Below, piece by piece: positions 54,899-64,000 of a DNA stretch of 64,000 bases. Source of the stretch: Mesorhizobium huakuii. GTDB taxonomy: Bacteria > Pseudomonadota > Alphaproteobacteria > Rhizobiales > Rhizobiaceae. Position 1 is the stretch's first letter. Every line of letters starts with the position of its first letter. The notes under the pieces are model-generated. The model was not told the origin of the DNA and made no database searches. It was given only the letters and a program-made list of their open reading frames with translations. The stretch covers positions 124,001 to 188,000 of the forward strand of contig NZ_BSNY01000005.1 in assembly GCF_030160235.1 (NCBI RefSeq), in the 5' to 3' direction. The position numbers and the translations under genes are program-made.

Positions 54899-55882
54899 TC
54901 ACGGCACCAGGACGGCGGCGCCGCTCAATCTGCCTTGCCTCAGATCGTCCAGTGCCTGATTGGCCTGTTCCAGCGGGTAGACCTTGGTGTGCGTGTGCAC
55001 CTGAGCGCGCCTGGCAATTGGAAAGAACTCTTCCGCGTCGCGGCGCGTCAGGTTTGCCACCGACACCAGTTCACGCTCTTCCCAGAGCAACTCATAGGCC
55101 ATCGCCGGAATGTCGCTCATGTGGATGCCGCCGCAAACCACCCGGCCGCCCTTGCGGACGGCACCAAGCGCGACCGGCACAAGGTCACCGACCGGAGCGA
55201 AGATGATCGCGGCATCGAGCTGCCGGGGCGGAAGTTGATCCGAACCGCCTGCCCAGGTCGCTCCGAGCGAGCGAGCAAATTCCTGTGCCTGCCTGTCACC
55301 CGGCCGGGTGACAGCGAAAATCTCACGACCTTGCGAGATCGCGATCTGGGCGACGATATGCGCGGCGGCGCCGAAGCCGTAGATCCCGAGCCGCTTGCCG
55401 TCACCGGCCTTCTTCAGGCATCGCCAGCCGATCAGGCCAGCGCAAAGCAACGGCGCCAACGATACGGGATCGGCATCGCGGTCCAGATCGAAGGCGAATT
55501 GCGCGTCGGCAATGACATGGCTGGCAAAGCCGCCATCGCGTGTGTAGCCCGTGAAATCCGGCTGATCGCAAAGGTTTTCACTCCCTGCGAGGCAGTAGGG
55601 ACAATGCCCGCAAGTGTGCCCGAGCCAGGGTACGCCAACCCGGCGCCCCACCCTGGACCGCGCAACGCCCTTGCCGACAGCGTCGATGATGCCGACGATT
55701 TCGTGGCCCGGAATGAGCGGCAGTCTTGGATGGAGCAGGTCACCATCCACCACGTGCAGATCGGTCCGACAGACCGCGCATGCCTCGACCTTCAGCCTTA
55801 TCTCGCCGACCCCCGGCAAGGGGTCGGGTCGATCAACCAGCTTCAAGGGAGTGCCGATGCTTTCGAGCACCATTGCTCTCAT
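54899..55882 (-). CDS. Zinc-dependent alcohol dehydrogenase
   Basis: A 327-residue MDR enzyme from ATG 55882 behind CAAGGAG. The catalytic zinc ligands are CAVCRTDLHVVDG and GHEIVG, the structural zinc site is CGHCPYCLAGSENLC, and the Rossmann loop is GIYGFGAAAH. It should oxidise alcohols or reduce aldehydes with NAD(H), probably as an electron sink at low oxygen. It converges on the flavodoxin-like gene. Confidence 0.92.
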   Translation of the reverse strand: MRAMVLESIGTPLKLVDRPDPLPGVGEIRLKVEACAVCRTDLHVVDGDLLHPRLPLIPGHEIVGIIDAVGKGVARSRVGRRVGVPWLGHTCGHCPYCLAGSENLCDQPDFTGYTRDGGFASHVIADAQFAFDLDRDADPVSLAPLLCAGLIGWRCLKKAGDGKRLGIYGFGAAAHIVAQIAISQGREIFAVTRPGDRQAQEFARSLGATWAGGSDQLPPRQLDAAIIFAPVGDLVPVALGAVRKGGRVVCGGIHMSDIPAMAYELLWEERELVSVANLTRRDAEEFFPIARRAQVHTHTKVYPLEQANQALDDLRQGRLSGAAVLVP

Positions 55883-56136
55883 GACGTGCTCCTTGTTGCC
55901 GAGGAACAAACGAAAGCGGATACGATCCGCTCCTCCGCCATACCCGACATCAGGCGACGTGGACGCGATTTCAAGCGCGCGAACGCCGGCACCCAGGCAA
56001 CCTGTGCAGCGGCGTTCGGCCTATTGTTGACCTTGCCGTCATGCGGCGGCCCACCGATAGGAATGGCGATCCTGGCAAGACTTCCAAACCGCGACACGTC
56101 GCAGGCTCGGGCGAAAGCGCTGCCTTGTCCCGGGGG

Positions 56137-56634
56137 CTATGGACTGACGGTGAACTCGGTCCACATGCCGGCTCCATAATGACCAGGGACGTTGCAGATA
56201 AGCAGGTATTTTCCGGCCTTCAGTTCGACGGTCAACGTGCCTGATTTGCCGGGGTCGAGCTCTGAAACCTCGCCCTTGTCGCCAGCCTTGTCTTCGTCGA
56301 CCCGGTTCTCGGCATCAAGGTAGGGAAGCGGCTTGCCGGGATCGGCAAGGTACATGACGATCATTTCGTGAACGGTGTCCTTGGAGTCATTCTTCACGTT
56401 GAATGTGACCTCCCCGGCCTTCACCGCTCCGGGGGAAGCCTTCATACCCATGGTGGCCTTGGAGAGATCGATCCCCGGCGTCGCATAAGCAAGCCCCATG
56501 GGCATTTCCACGCTTGCCCCTTTGTCCCACAACGAGACCTGGACAATCGAAGCAGCCCGGCTCGCGCCGGCGCTGCCGATCATAAGCATTGCGGCCGCCA
56601 GCCCAAGCGTGGCTCTCCTCGATATGGTTTTCAT
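56137..56634 (-). CDS. Exported cupredoxin-like protein
   Basis: A 165-residue protein from ATG 56634 (AAGGAG upstream) with a twin-arginine-like or Sec signal peptide (MKTISRRATLGLAAAML). The beta-barrel domain has the type I copper ligands H (TVHEMIV), C and H (LLICNVPGHY) and M (GAGMW). It is a small blue-copper electron carrier. A FixK-type box variant lies upstream on the same strand. Confidence 0.87.
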   Translation of the reverse strand: MKTISRRATLGLAAAMLMIGSAGASRAASIVQVSLWDKGASVEMPMGLAYATPGIDLSKATMGMKASPGAVKAGEVTFNVKNDSKDTVHEMIVMYLADPGKPLPYLDAENRVDEDKAGDKGEVSELDPGKSGTLTVELKAGKYLLICNVPGHYGAGMWTEFTVSP

Positions 56635-56711
56635 GACTTTTCTCCTTGGGATAGCAGCAGAAGCGCTCTCTATCCGAGCCATCATCCTGCTCGCGGCGGC
56701 TGCCGCGATCC

Positions 56712-56725
56712 TTGCGCCAGATCAA
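56712..56725. promoter_or_regulatory. FixK-type box variant upstream of cupredoxin gene
   Basis: On the minus strand it reads TTGATCTGGCGCAA (TTGA-N6-GCAA), centred 84 bases before ATG 56634. Confidence 0.55.
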
Positions 56726-56893
56726 ACCGCCCTGCGGCGAACCCGATCGGCAGCGCCGATGCCGCTGTCAGCCAGTTGTCAGGTTGAATTGGCTATCCCG
56801 AACCAATGACGGTGATACCGCCGTCTGGCCGAACCGGTCGAAATCCACTCTCAAGGCGCAACATCCGCGCCCAACCTCTCGAATGGAGTCATC

Positions 56894-57172
56894 ATGTATC
56901 GCACACTCGTCCTCGCCGCGCTCGCCGGCATGATTGCAGGACCGGCACTCGCTGCTGGCGGCAGCTGCAGCACCGCCCCGAAATCACAGTTCAAGCCCAA
57001 GGCAACGCTCGAGGCGCAATTGACCGGCGAAGGTCTCACCGTCCGCCAGATCAAGGTCGAGAAGGGTTGCTACGAAGTCTACGCAGTCGACAAGGCCGGC
57101 AAGAAAGTGAATCTGGCCTACAATGCCGAGACCCTTGAAAAGCTCGACAATGCCGAAGCCGGCGAAAACTGA
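56894..57172 (+). CDS. Exported PepSY-domain protein
   Basis: A 92-residue protein with signal peptide (MYRTLVLAALAGMIAGPALA) and a short PepSY pattern: LEAQLTGEGLTVRQIKVEKGCYEVYAVDKAG (read as two strands and a helix, shown here without gaps broken) is the core. Two cysteines may form a disulfide. It precedes the cytochrome b561 gene closely, and PepSY/b561 pairs are common in membrane electron transfer loci. Confidence 0.82.
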   Translation: MYRTLVLAALAGMIAGPALAAGGSCSTAPKSQFKPKATLEAQLTGEGLTVRQIKVEKGCYEVYAVDKAGKKVNLAYNAETLEKLDNAEAGEN

Positions 57173-57185
57173 TCGGACCGCTTCA

Positions 57186-57746
57186 ATGGCGGCGGACGCG
57201 CAGCCATCGCTGGAGATGGTGCGCGTCTGGGACCGGGTCGTGCGGGGCTTTCACTGGGCGCTCGTGCTCAGCTTCGTCACCGCCTGGCTCACCTCCCATT
57301 CTTCGGAGGACGTTCACCATTGGGCTGGCTACACTGCTGCCGGGCTGGTCGTGACGCGGCTCGTGTGGGGTGTCCTTGGCACGCCCTATGCGCGGTTCTC
57401 GCAATTCGTGCGCGATCCGGTGACTGTGCTGCGCTATCTCTCGGCAATAGTGAGCGGCCGCGAAGCCCGCTACATCGGCCACAATCCGGCTGGCGGCGCG
57501 ATGGTGATCATGCTGATCGCGGCGATGAGTTCAACCGCGCTGACCGGGTGGCTGATGACGACAGACGCCTATTTCGGCGTGTCGTGGGTCGAAGCGGCGC
57601 ACAGCCTCAGCGCGCACGGCCTACTGCTGCTGGTCCTTTTCCATATAGGGGGCGTCGCGCTGGCAAGCTTTCGCCATCGCGAAAACCTGGTACGGGCCAT
57701 GATCACGGGGCGAAAACGCAAGGCCGAACCGGCGGACATCGCCTGA
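57186..57746 (+). CDS. Cytochrome b561-type membrane protein
   Basis: A 186-residue protein with four membrane helices and haem histidine candidates in GFHWALVL, VHHWAGY, HSLSAHG and LFHIGGVAL. Such di-haem cytochromes b move electrons across the membrane, often to small cytochromes or cupredoxins. ATG 57186 was chosen as the first start after the PepSY stop; ATG 57150 would overlap it. Confidence 0.87.
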   Translation: MAADAQPSLEMVRVWDRVVRGFHWALVLSFVTAWLTSHSSEDVHHWAGYTAAGLVVTRLVWGVLGTPYARFSQFVRDPVTVLRYLSAIVSGREARYIGHNPAGGAMVIMLIAAMSSTALTGWLMTTDAYFGVSWVEAAHSLSAHGLLLLVLFHIGGVALASFRHRENLVRAMITGRKRKAEPADIA

Positions 57747-57939
57747 CGACCCATTAACCGACCAAATCCGATTTGCGCCCTGGACGATTCCGGGGGCGCA
57801 AGTCGGTCGCTCCCTGTTCGACATGACCCTGGAAGCACGCAATGCGACAAGGGCGGAGCGGACAAGATAAGAGCAGGCATTGGTGCGGCGATCCCGAAAC
57901 CGGAACACCAACGCCACTCTTTTATTCAGCAAACGCTTA

Positions 57940-57953
57940 TTGACCCGCATCAA
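57940..57953. promoter_or_regulatory. FNR/FixK box upstream of arginine deiminase operon
   Basis: TTGACCCGCATCAA fits TTGA-N6-TCAA. Centre 73 bases before the arcD-like start, so the arc operon should be induced at low oxygen. Confidence 0.78.
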
Positions 57954-58019
57954 AGCTGCCGGTCCTGTCTTGCTGTCTATTGCCCCCCAATCAGAGCCTG
58001 CAAAATTGGGGAGAGCATC

Positions 58020-59486
58020 ATGACCACGGCTGATATCAACATCCCTGTTCGGAAAGCCGAGACCACCGCACCGACGAAGCTTCGTCTCGGAGCCCTCACC
58101 GCACTGGTGATCGGCTCGATGGTCGGCTCCGGCGTGTTCAGCCTGCCGCAGAATATGGCGGCAGGGGCCGGTCCCCTCGCCATCCTGATCGGCTGGGCGA
58201 TCACCGCCGTCGGCATGCTGGCGCTGGTCTTCGTCTATCAATCGCTGGCCACCCGCAAGCCCGAACTCGACGCCGGACCCTACGCTTACGCCAAGGCCGG
58301 CTTCGGCCCCTTCATCGGCTTCAACAGCGCCTGGGGCTACTGGATCAGCGCCTGGGTCGGCAACGTCTCCTACGCGGTGATCGTGTTCAGCGCCCTGTCC
58401 TATTTCTTTCCGGCCTTCGGTGATGGAAACACATGGCAGGCGGTGCTCGGCGCATCGATCCTGCTTTGGCTGATCCACGTCCTGATTCTCGCGGGTATCC
58501 GGCAGGCAGCGGTCGTGAACCTCATCGTCACGGTGGCAAAGATCGCTCCGATCGTCCTGTTCGTCGGGGTTGTCGTGGTTGCCTTCAAACTGCAAGTCTG
58601 GTCTCTCGACTTCACCGGTCTGGGCAACGCCAGTCTCGGTTCGGTCGCCGCACAGGTGAAGAGCACGATGCTGGTGACCCTGTGGGTGTTCATCGGCATT
58701 GAAGGCGCAAGCGTCTTTTCCGGCCGTGCGGAACGTCGCAAGGACATCGCCACGGCAACCGTTCTCGGCTTCTTCACCTGCCTTGCGCTCTATGCCCTGG
58801 TGTCGTTGCTGTCGCTCGGCATCCTCAGCCAACATGATCTCGCTGGACTGAAGAACCCGTCAATGGCTGGCGTGCTGGAAGCGGTTGTCGGTCCGTGGGG
58901 CGCTATCCTGATCAACATCGCGCTCGTGGTTTCGGTGGTTGGCGCCTTCCTCAGCTGGACGCTGCTTGCGGCAGAAATTCCGCATGTCGCCGCCAAGGAC
59001 GGGACAATGCCGAAATTCTTCGGCCGCGAAAGTGATCGCGGTGTGCCGTCGACCTCGCTTCTCATCACCAACCTCCTCGTCCAGGCTTTCCTGGTGATCA
59101 CGCTGTTCGCGCAAAGCACCTATCAGGCGCTGTTTTACATCGCGTCGGCTGCAATCCTGGTTCCCTATATCTTTTCTGGAGCTTACGCTGCCAAGCTCGC
59201 GCTGACCGGCGAGAGCTACGAGAGCGGCGAGCAACGAACTGGCCCGCTTTTCGCGGGGTTGGTGGCAACGGTCTACGGCCTGTGGCTCGTCTATGCGGCA
59301 GGCCCGGCCTACCTGTTCATGTGCGCGATCCTCTATGCCCCAGGCATCATCTTCTATGTCTGGGCGCGCCGCGAAACCAATCAGCGCGTGTTCCATACCG
59401 CCGAGGCCGCCCTCGCCGGAATCCTCATCGCGGTCGCCATCCTCGCCGTCTACGAGATGTGGACCGGTGCTGTCAGCCCGCTGTGA
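58020..59486 (+). CDS. arcD: Arginine:ornithine antiporter-like APC transporter
   Basis: A 488-residue APC transporter with twelve hydrophobic helices. It begins with KLRLGALTALVIGSMVGSG, the substrate loop of the ArgD/ArcD-type antiporters. It should import arginine and export ornithine without energy cost. GGGGAGAG precedes the ATG and the operon continues with arcA 27 bases on. Confidence 0.88.
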   Translation: MTTADINIPVRKAETTAPTKLRLGALTALVIGSMVGSGVFSLPQNMAAGAGPLAILIGWAITAVGMLALVFVYQSLATRKPELDAGPYAYAKAGFGPFIGFNSAWGYWISAWVGNVSYAVIVFSALSYFFPAFGDGNTWQAVLGASILLWLIHVLILAGIRQAAVVNLIVTVAKIAPIVLFVGVVVVAFKLQVWSLDFTGLGNASLGSVAAQVKSTMLVTLWVFIGIEGASVFSGRAERRKDIATATVLGFFTCLALYALVSLLSLGILSQHDLAGLKNPSMAGVLEAVVGPWGAILINIALVVSVVGAFLSWTLLAAEIPHVAAKDGTMPKFFGRESDRGVPSTSLLITNLLVQAFLVITLFAQSTYQALFYIASAAILVPYIFSGAYAAKLALTGESYESGEQRTGPLFAGLVATVYGLWLVYAAGPAYLFMCAILYAPGIIFYVWARRETNQRVFHTAEAALAGILIAVAILAVYEMWTGAVSPL

Positions 59487-59513
59487 GAGGCCTGCAGTGC
59501 GAGGATTGACGCG

Positions 59514-60728
59514 ATGACAAGCCTAGGTGTCCATTCCGAAGTCGGCCGGCTGCGCGAGGTGATGGTCCACCGTCCGGACCTCAGCCTGCGCAGGCTGACG
59601 CCGGATAATTGCAAGGCGCTGCTCTTCGACGATGTGCTGTGGGTCAAGCGGGCCCGCCAGGAGCATGACGTCTTCGTCGATGCCTTGCGCGAACGCGGCG
59701 TGCTGGTGCATTCCTTCGGGGAACTCCTGGCTGAGACCATGAGCCTGAGCAAGGCCCGCGACTGGCTCCTCGACCGCCGGGTTCATCCCGGCGTCGTCGG
59801 GCTCGACATGGTCGGCGAACTGCGAGGATGGCTCAACGAGATGTCGTCGGAGCAATTGTCCTCCTGCCTCGTCGGCGGCATTGCCCGGGCGGAGCTTCCT
59901 TTCGAACCCAGGGGCCTGACGGGAAGGACGCTCGCTCCCCAGGATTTCGTATTGCCGCCACTGCCGAACCAGCTTTTCACTCGTGACAGCTCCTGCTGGA
60001 TCTACGGGTCGGTCTCGGTCAATTCCATGTACTGGCCTGCAAGGCGCCCGGAGGCGGCCAATGTCGAGGCCGTCTACCGCTTCCATCCCCGCTTCCGCGA
60101 CAGCGGGGTGCCCTTTGTTTCGCCCGATCTGGGAACAGGAACCAGCCTGGAAGGCGGTGACGTCATGCCGATCGGTGGTGGAGCGGTTCTCGTCGGCATG
60201 GGCGAGCGCACCACGCCGCAAGCCGTCGGCGATCTCGCGCGCAGCCTGTTTGCCGCCGGCGAGGCGACGCGTGTGATTGCCGCGCTGATGCCGAGGGACC
60301 GCAGTTTCATGCACCTCGACACCGTCTTCACCTTCTGCGACCGCGACCTCGTCACGATGTATCCGCCGGTGGTCGACCGGTTGCGCACTTTCTCACTGCG
60401 GCCTGGCGATGGAGAAACGGCCGTCGAGGTCACCGATGAGGCAAAGCCGTTCACAACGGTGGTTGCGGAAGCCCTTGGTCTGAAGTCGCTGCGCATCATC
60501 GCCACCGGCGGCGACCGCTACGAGGCCGAGCGCGAGCAATGGGATGATGGCAACAACGTCGTTGCGGTCGAGCCCGGCGTGGTCATCGGTTACGACCGCA
60601 ACGTCTACACCAATACGCTGCTGCGCCGTGCCGGGATTGAAGTGATCACGGTCGAGGGCGCCGAACTCAGCCGCGGCCGAGGCGGCGGGCACTGCATGAC
60701 CTGCCCGATCGTGCGCGACACGATCTGA
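59514..60728 (+). CDS. arcA: Arginine deiminase
   Basis: A 404-residue enzyme that splits arginine into citrulline and ammonia. It has the guanidino-group motifs FTRDSSCWI and [21 protein letters not shown] and the catalytic cysteine in [10 protein letters not shown] near the C-terminus. It starts [19 protein letters not shown] as in the family. It is the second gene of the arc operon. Confidence 0.96.
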   Translation: MTSLGVHSEVGRLREVMVHRPDLSLRRLTPDNCKALLFDDVLWVKRARQEHDVFVDALRERGVLVHSFGELLAETMSLSKARDWLLDRRVHPGVVGLDMVGELRGWLNEMSSEQLSSCLVGGIARAELPFEPRGLTGRTLAPQDFVLPPLPNQLFTRDSSCWIYGSVSVNSMYWPARRPEAANVEAVYRFHPRFRDSGVPFVSPDLGTGTSLEGGDVMPIGGGAVLVGMGERTTPQAVGDLARSLFAAGEATRVIAALMPRDRSFMHLDTVFTFCDRDLVTMYPPVVDRLRTFSLRPGDGETAVEVTDEAKPFTTVVAEALGLKSLRIIATGGDRYEAEREQWDDGNNVVAVEPGVVIGYDRNVYTNTLLRRAGIEVITVEGAELSRGRGGGHCMTCPIVRDTI

Positions 60729-60744
60729 ACCGAAAGGAATTCCC

Positions 60745-61746
60745 ATGTCGATCAATCTTCATGGCCGCTCCGTCCTGACCTTGGACGACCTCACGGCCGA
60801 CGAGATCCGCTTCCTGCTGAAGCTCGCGGCCGACCTGAAGGCAGCCAAGCTCGCCGGTCACGAGATTCCGCGTCTCGTCAGGAAGAACATCGCGTTGATC
60901 TTCGAGAAGGATTCGACGCGCACACGGACCGGGTTCGAGGTGGCGGCCTACGACCAGGGCGCTCATGTCACCTATTTCGGCCCCACCGGCAGTCATATCG
61001 GCCACAAGGAATCGATGAAGGATACCGCTCGCGTGCTCGGCCGGATGTACGACGCGATCGAATATCGCGGCTTTGGCCAGCATCAGGCCGAACTGCTTGC
61101 CGCGCACGCCGGCGTGCCCGTCTACAACGGCCTCACCGACGAGGCGCATCCGACGCAGATCCTCGCCGATTTCATGACCATGCGCGAATTCACCCACAAG
61201 CATCTTTCGGACATGACGGTCACCTTCGTTGGCGAAGGGCGCGACAATGTCGCGCTGTCGCTGGCGCTTGGAGCCGCCAAGGTCGGCATCGACATGCGCA
61301 TCGCCTCGCCAAGGGAGCTCTGGCCGGATGAGGCATTCTGCGCCCATGTCCGGGAGCTGGCGGCACAAAGCGGCGGCCGCTTCCGGCTCGACGAAGACGT
61401 TACGAGTTGCGTGCAGGATGCCGATTTCATCTACACCGACGTGTGGATGTCGATGGGCGAGGACAAATCGGGCTGGGCCGAACGCATCCGTCTGTTGACG
61501 CCTTACCGGGTGACGAGCGCGGTGATGGCTGCCACGCACAATCCGCACGCCAAATTCATGCACTGCCTGCCGGCATTCCATGACACCGAAACGGAAATCG
61601 GCGCCTTCATCGCAAAGGAATATGGCATCGATTGCATGGAAGTTACGGACGAGGTTTTCGAGTCGTCTGCGTCAATCGTTTTTGACCAGGCGGAGAACCG
61701 CATGCATACGATCAAGGCCCTCCTCGTTGCCACGATCGGCACCTGA
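60745..61746 (+). CDS. arcB: Ornithine carbamoyltransferase (catabolic)
   Basis: A 333-residue enzyme with the carbamoyl phosphate motif [19 protein letters not shown] and the ornithine/citrulline motif MHCLPAFHD. In this operon it should run backwards, splitting citrulline into ornithine and carbamoyl phosphate. GAAAGGAAT precedes ATG 60745. An anabolic argF elsewhere cannot be seen here. Confidence 0.95.
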   Translation: MSINLHGRSVLTLDDLTADEIRFLLKLAADLKAAKLAGHEIPRLVRKNIALIFEKDSTRTRTGFEVAAYDQGAHVTYFGPTGSHIGHKESMKDTARVLGRMYDAIEYRGFGQHQAELLAAHAGVPVYNGLTDEAHPTQILADFMTMREFTHKHLSDMTVTFVGEGRDNVALSLALGAAKVGIDMRIASPRELWPDEAFCAHVRELAAQSGGRFRLDEDVTSCVQDADFIYTDVWMSMGEDKSGWAERIRLLTPYRVTSAVMAATHNPHAKFMHCLPAFHDTETEIGAFIAKEYGIDCMEVTDEVFESSASIVFDQAENRMHTIKALLVATIGT

Positions 61747-61747
61747 A

Positions 61748-62683
61748 ATGCTGATTGTGGTCGCCTTGGGCGGAAACGCGTTGTTGCGGCGCGGCGAGCC
61801 GATGACGGCCGACAACCAGCGCGCCAACATCGTGCGCGCGGCTTCCGTGCTAGCTGAACTCGTCGACGAAGGGCACTCGATTGTCGTCACACACGGCAAT
61901 GGGCCTCAGGTGGGACTTCTGGCCCTGCAGGCAGCGGCAACTTCGGACGGTGGCGCATTTCCGCTGGACGTACTTGGCGCCGAGAGCGCCGGCATGATCG
62001 GTTATGTGATCGAGCAGGAACTGGGCAACCTCCTCAAGGAGAGGCTTTTCGCGACCCTGCTGACACAGGTGAAAGTGGATCCGCACGATCGGGCTTTCGC
62101 TCAGCCGACGAAGCCTATCGGCCCGGTCTACGACAAGGCAACCGCACACAGGCTTGCCAGCGAGCGCGGCTGGCAGATCGCGCCCGATGGCGACAAATGG
62201 CGCCGTGTCGTGGCCTCGCCGAAGCCGCTAGAGATTCTGGAAGCGTCCGTGATTTCGTTTTTGGTCGAACGCGGTGTCATCGTCATTTGCACCGGCGGCG
62301 GCGGGGTTCCGGTGATAGCCCGGGATGACGGCAGTCTCTGCGGCGTGGAGGCCGTCATCGACAAGGATCTGGCAAGCTCGCTTCTCGCTCGCGCGTTGAA
62401 GGCCGACATGCTGCTCATGCTGACGGATGTCGATGCCGTCTATGTCGACTATGGAACAGCGGCCGCGAATGCGCTTCGGCACGTGACCGCCAAGGAGATA
62501 TCGGGGCGGAATTTTCCAGCCGGCTCCATGGGGCCGAAGGTCGGTGCCGCCATCGAATTCGCTGAAGAAACGGGCAAGCCCGCGGCGATCGGCAAGCTCG
62601 ATGACGCCGTCGCAATCGTCAGAGGGGAGCGCGGTACCTGGGTCGGGCCCGACGCCCCAGCCACCGAACCTGGACGATCCTAG
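61748..62683 (+). CDS. arcC: Carbamate kinase
   Basis: A 311-residue amino-acid-kinase-fold enzyme that makes ATP from carbamoyl phosphate. It has [26 protein letters not shown], the CTGGGGVPV loop and [13 protein letters not shown], all typical of ArcC. ATG 61748 is the first after the arcB stop. Its stop overlaps that of the convergent gene by four bases. Confidence 0.95.
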   Translation: MLIVVALGGNALLRRGEPMTADNQRANIVRAASVLAELVDEGHSIVVTHGNGPQVGLLALQAAATSDGGAFPLDVLGAESAGMIGYVIEQELGNLLKERLFATLLTQVKVDPHDRAFAQPTKPIGPVYDKATAHRLASERGWQIAPDGDKWRRVVASPKPLEILEASVISFLVERGVIVICTGGGGVPVIARDDGSLCGVEAVIDKDLASSLLARALKADMLLMLTDVDAVYVDYGTAAANALRHVTAKEISGRNFPAGSMGPKVGAAIEFAEETGKPAAIGKLDDAVAIVRGERGTWVGPDAPATEPGRS

Positions 62684-63189
62684 GCCACCGCCGCGATGCC
62701 GACGATATAGTTCTTGCCGTAGGCCTTGGCGCATTTCGGACATGTCGTGTAGAAGAAATAGACCTCGCGCCCCTCTGCGTTTCGATGACGCGCAATTTGC
62801 CGCATTTCTTCGTCCCACGCCCTCGCCTGGCTATATGGCCCCTCGAACAATTTGGTCACATAGTCGCCGCTCAGCGTGGTCATCTCTTCGTTGGCGACAG
62901 GTTTCGAGACCGCAAACAGATGCTCGCTGCTCCAGGGCGAGACATCCCTGCTGAGAACGATGAACCGGTCGGGATCGGAAGCGCCGGCGTCTTCGATGTG
63001 CTTGTTGACGCGCGCGAAGACGCTGCCCATGTTCACCGGGATATGCATGACGCTGTGGGTCGTGGCTTTGACAAATGGTTTGTCCTTGAAATGCAGTTCC
63101 TGACCGTCCCAGCCCTCGGGATTGAATCTGGGGCAGCAACCGGTGGTGTTGACGCTGGCATCGTATCGAGGCGTTGCATTCGTCCGCAT
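62680..63189 (-). CDS. Conserved cysteine-containing protein of unknown function
   Basis: A 169-residue soluble protein from ATG 63189, with GGAG upstream. Two cysteine clusters stand out: [18 protein letters not shown] near the N-terminus and [17 protein letters not shown] near the C-terminus, which could bind a metal. I recall related rhizobial genes labelled 'hydrolase' without support. An FNR/FixK box (TTGATCGGAGTCAA) is centred 58 bases upstream. Confidence 0.75.
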   Translation of the reverse strand: MRTNATPRYDASVNTTGCCPRFNPEGWDGQELHFKDKPFVKATTHSVMHIPVNMGSVFARVNKHIEDAGASDPDRFIVLSRDVSPWSSEHLFAVSKPVANEEMTTLSGDYVTKLFEGPYSQARAWDEEMRQIARHRNAEGREVYFFYTTCPKCAKAYGKNYIVGIAAVA

Positions 63190-63240
63190 GGCCGATCTCC
63201 ATTTGAACAGCCATCTGACGGGCAACGACACCAGCCTTCC

Positions 63241-63254
63241 TTGATCGGAGTCAA
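63241..63254. promoter_or_regulatory. FNR/FixK box upstream of orphan gene at 63189
   Basis: TTGATCGGAGTCAA fits TTGA-N6-TCAA, 58 bases (centre) before the start on the minus strand. A weaker TTCAGACGCATCAA lies at 63271-63284. Confidence 0.75.
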
Positions 63255-63280
63255 ACGCCCTGGATCGTGATTCAGACGCA

Positions 63281-64000
63281 TCAAAGCGGCCGTGCTTGTT
63301 CCTCGACAGCCTTCAGTCGGACCACTGAAACCGAGCAGAGAGCTTGTGCGACCACTTTGGTCGAGACACTGCCGAGATGGCGGCGGATTGCCGAAGACGC
63401 CCGGGCTCCAACGACGATGTGGCCGACGTCATTGTGCTCGGCATAGTCGAGGATCGCATCAGCGGGGCTCACCGCTTCGAGCACATGATAACTGATGCGG
63501 TCTTCCGGCAGATGGAGCGGGCGAGCCCAATCCTTCAGAGCTACGAGCCGTTTCAAGTAGACCGGGCGCCCGGATTCGTCGGCCGCCCGCGTCTCGCCTA
63601 TGATCTCGGTCCTCAGGACCGTTACGCAGGCCAGCCAGGAATCCTCGCGCGAGGCAAGCAAACGAGCGGTTTCATTGAGGACCTCGCCCGCCAGCGCATC
63701 GCTGCCATTGGCCAGATCGACCGCGGCGAGGACAATTGACGGTCCGGCCGGCTTCCTCGAGAAGGCCGGCTTGCCGACAAGCGATCTGTCATCCGTCTTG
63801 CGAAACAGCTTGGCGATCGCGGCCCATACCCCCTTGTCCTGGGGTTTGCGCCTGGCGACCACCACCTGGTCGGGGTTCCTCAGGTCGGACAGAAGGTGCG
63901 CCGCCTCGACATATCGTCGGGACCTGTCCACTTCCATGCATCTCAGGATGATGGCTTCCAGCCAGCGCGGAATGGCATCGTTGATATCTCTCGGCGACCT
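63281..64000 (-). CDS. Serine/threonine protein kinase fused to universal stress domain, C-terminal part
   Basis: The frame is open to the right window edge and carries on upstream of the internal ATG 63937. The first visible part, IPRWLEAIILRCMEVDRSRR and YVEAAHLLSDL, is the last helices of a protein kinase domain (the RCxxxDPxxR-type arginine helix). A linker follows, then a Usp domain (SIVLAAVDLANGSDALAGEV, AEHNDVGHIVVGARASSA). Proteins with this kinase-Usp fusion are known from rhizobia. The kinase catalytic loop is outside the window. The 5' end is missing. Confidence 0.75.
   Translation of the reverse strand, partial: RSPRDINDAIPRWLEAIILRCMEVDRSRRYVEAAHLLSDLRNPDQVVVARRKPQDKGVWAAIAKLFRKTDDRSLVGKPAFSRKPAGPSIVLAAVDLANGSDALAGEVLNETARLLASREDSWLACVTVLRTEIIGETRAADESGRPVYLKRLVALKDWARPLHLPEDRISYHVLEAVSPADAILDYAEHNDVGHIVVGARASSAIRRHLGSVSTKVVAQALCSVSVVRLKAVEEQARPL

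Noticed and set aside
1-64000. tRNA, rRNA, CRISPR array, insertion sequence or phage genes
   Set aside because: No cloverleaf-like gene, direct-repeat array, transposase motif or integrase was recognised when reading through the window. The only mobile-type sequence seen is the RIME-like repeat.

Overview
This window looks like a chromosomal segment of a rhizobium, most probably Mesorhizobium or a close relative. The evidence is the high GC content, a DUF768 small protein (known mainly from Mesorhizobium), a rhizobial intergenic repeat with CTAGAGC/GCTCTAG ends, and a complete fixLJ / fixNOQP / fixGHIS set beside fnrN and hemN. The genus is inferred from gene content, not from a marker gene.

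Left part (1 to about 15.1 kb): a glycosyltransferase cut by the window edge, then an undescribed-looking biosynthetic locus. It has two paralogous single-module adenylation/carrier/thioesterase proteins (521-3292 and 6706-9456), a divergent P-loop kinase between them, and a tight operon in which the second synthetase is followed by a NadE-like amide synthetase, an AsnB-like amidotransferase, a free-standing AMP ligase and a carrier protein. A convergent HemK/PrmC-like methyltransferase closes the locus. An RTX-type secreted protein, a DUF768 protein and a RIME-like repeat lie inside it. The enzymes fit activation and amidation of carboxylic acids on carrier proteins. No condensation domain is visible and the product is unknown.

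Middle part (15.1 to 23.7 kb): a GAF/Fis regulator without AAA+ domain, then an aldehyde dehydrogenase plus DUF779 partner behind a perfect palindrome. A signalling operon follows on the minus strand: exported molybdopterin-fold protein, hybrid histidine kinase, REC/HD-GYP phosphodiesterase. A small potassium channel ends this part.

Right part (23.7 to 64 kb): a low-oxygen island. It holds hemN and fnrN, ccoNOQP and ccoGHIS (cbb3 oxidase and its assembly), fixLJ, hemA, three universal stress protein genes and one usp remnant, hemerythrin, CBS/BON, phasin-like, c-type cytochromes, cupredoxin, cytochrome b561, a P1B ATPase, thioredoxin, an ADP-forming acyl-CoA synthetase fused to a GNAT domain, an alcohol dehydrogenase, and the arginine deiminase operon (arcD, arcA, arcB/argF, arcC). 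At least sixteen 14-bp FNR/FixK-type boxes (TTGA-N6-TCAA and variants) lie upstream of these genes, most centred 55-90 bp before a start codon. FixLJ and FnrN are the obvious candidates to drive the island. Together the genes give high-affinity respiration, oxygen-independent haem synthesis, ATP from arginine and acyl-CoA, and stress protection when oxygen is scarce. Several conserved orphan genes under such boxes (39798-40019, 53875-54261, 62680-63189, 36249-36527) are likely members of the same response.
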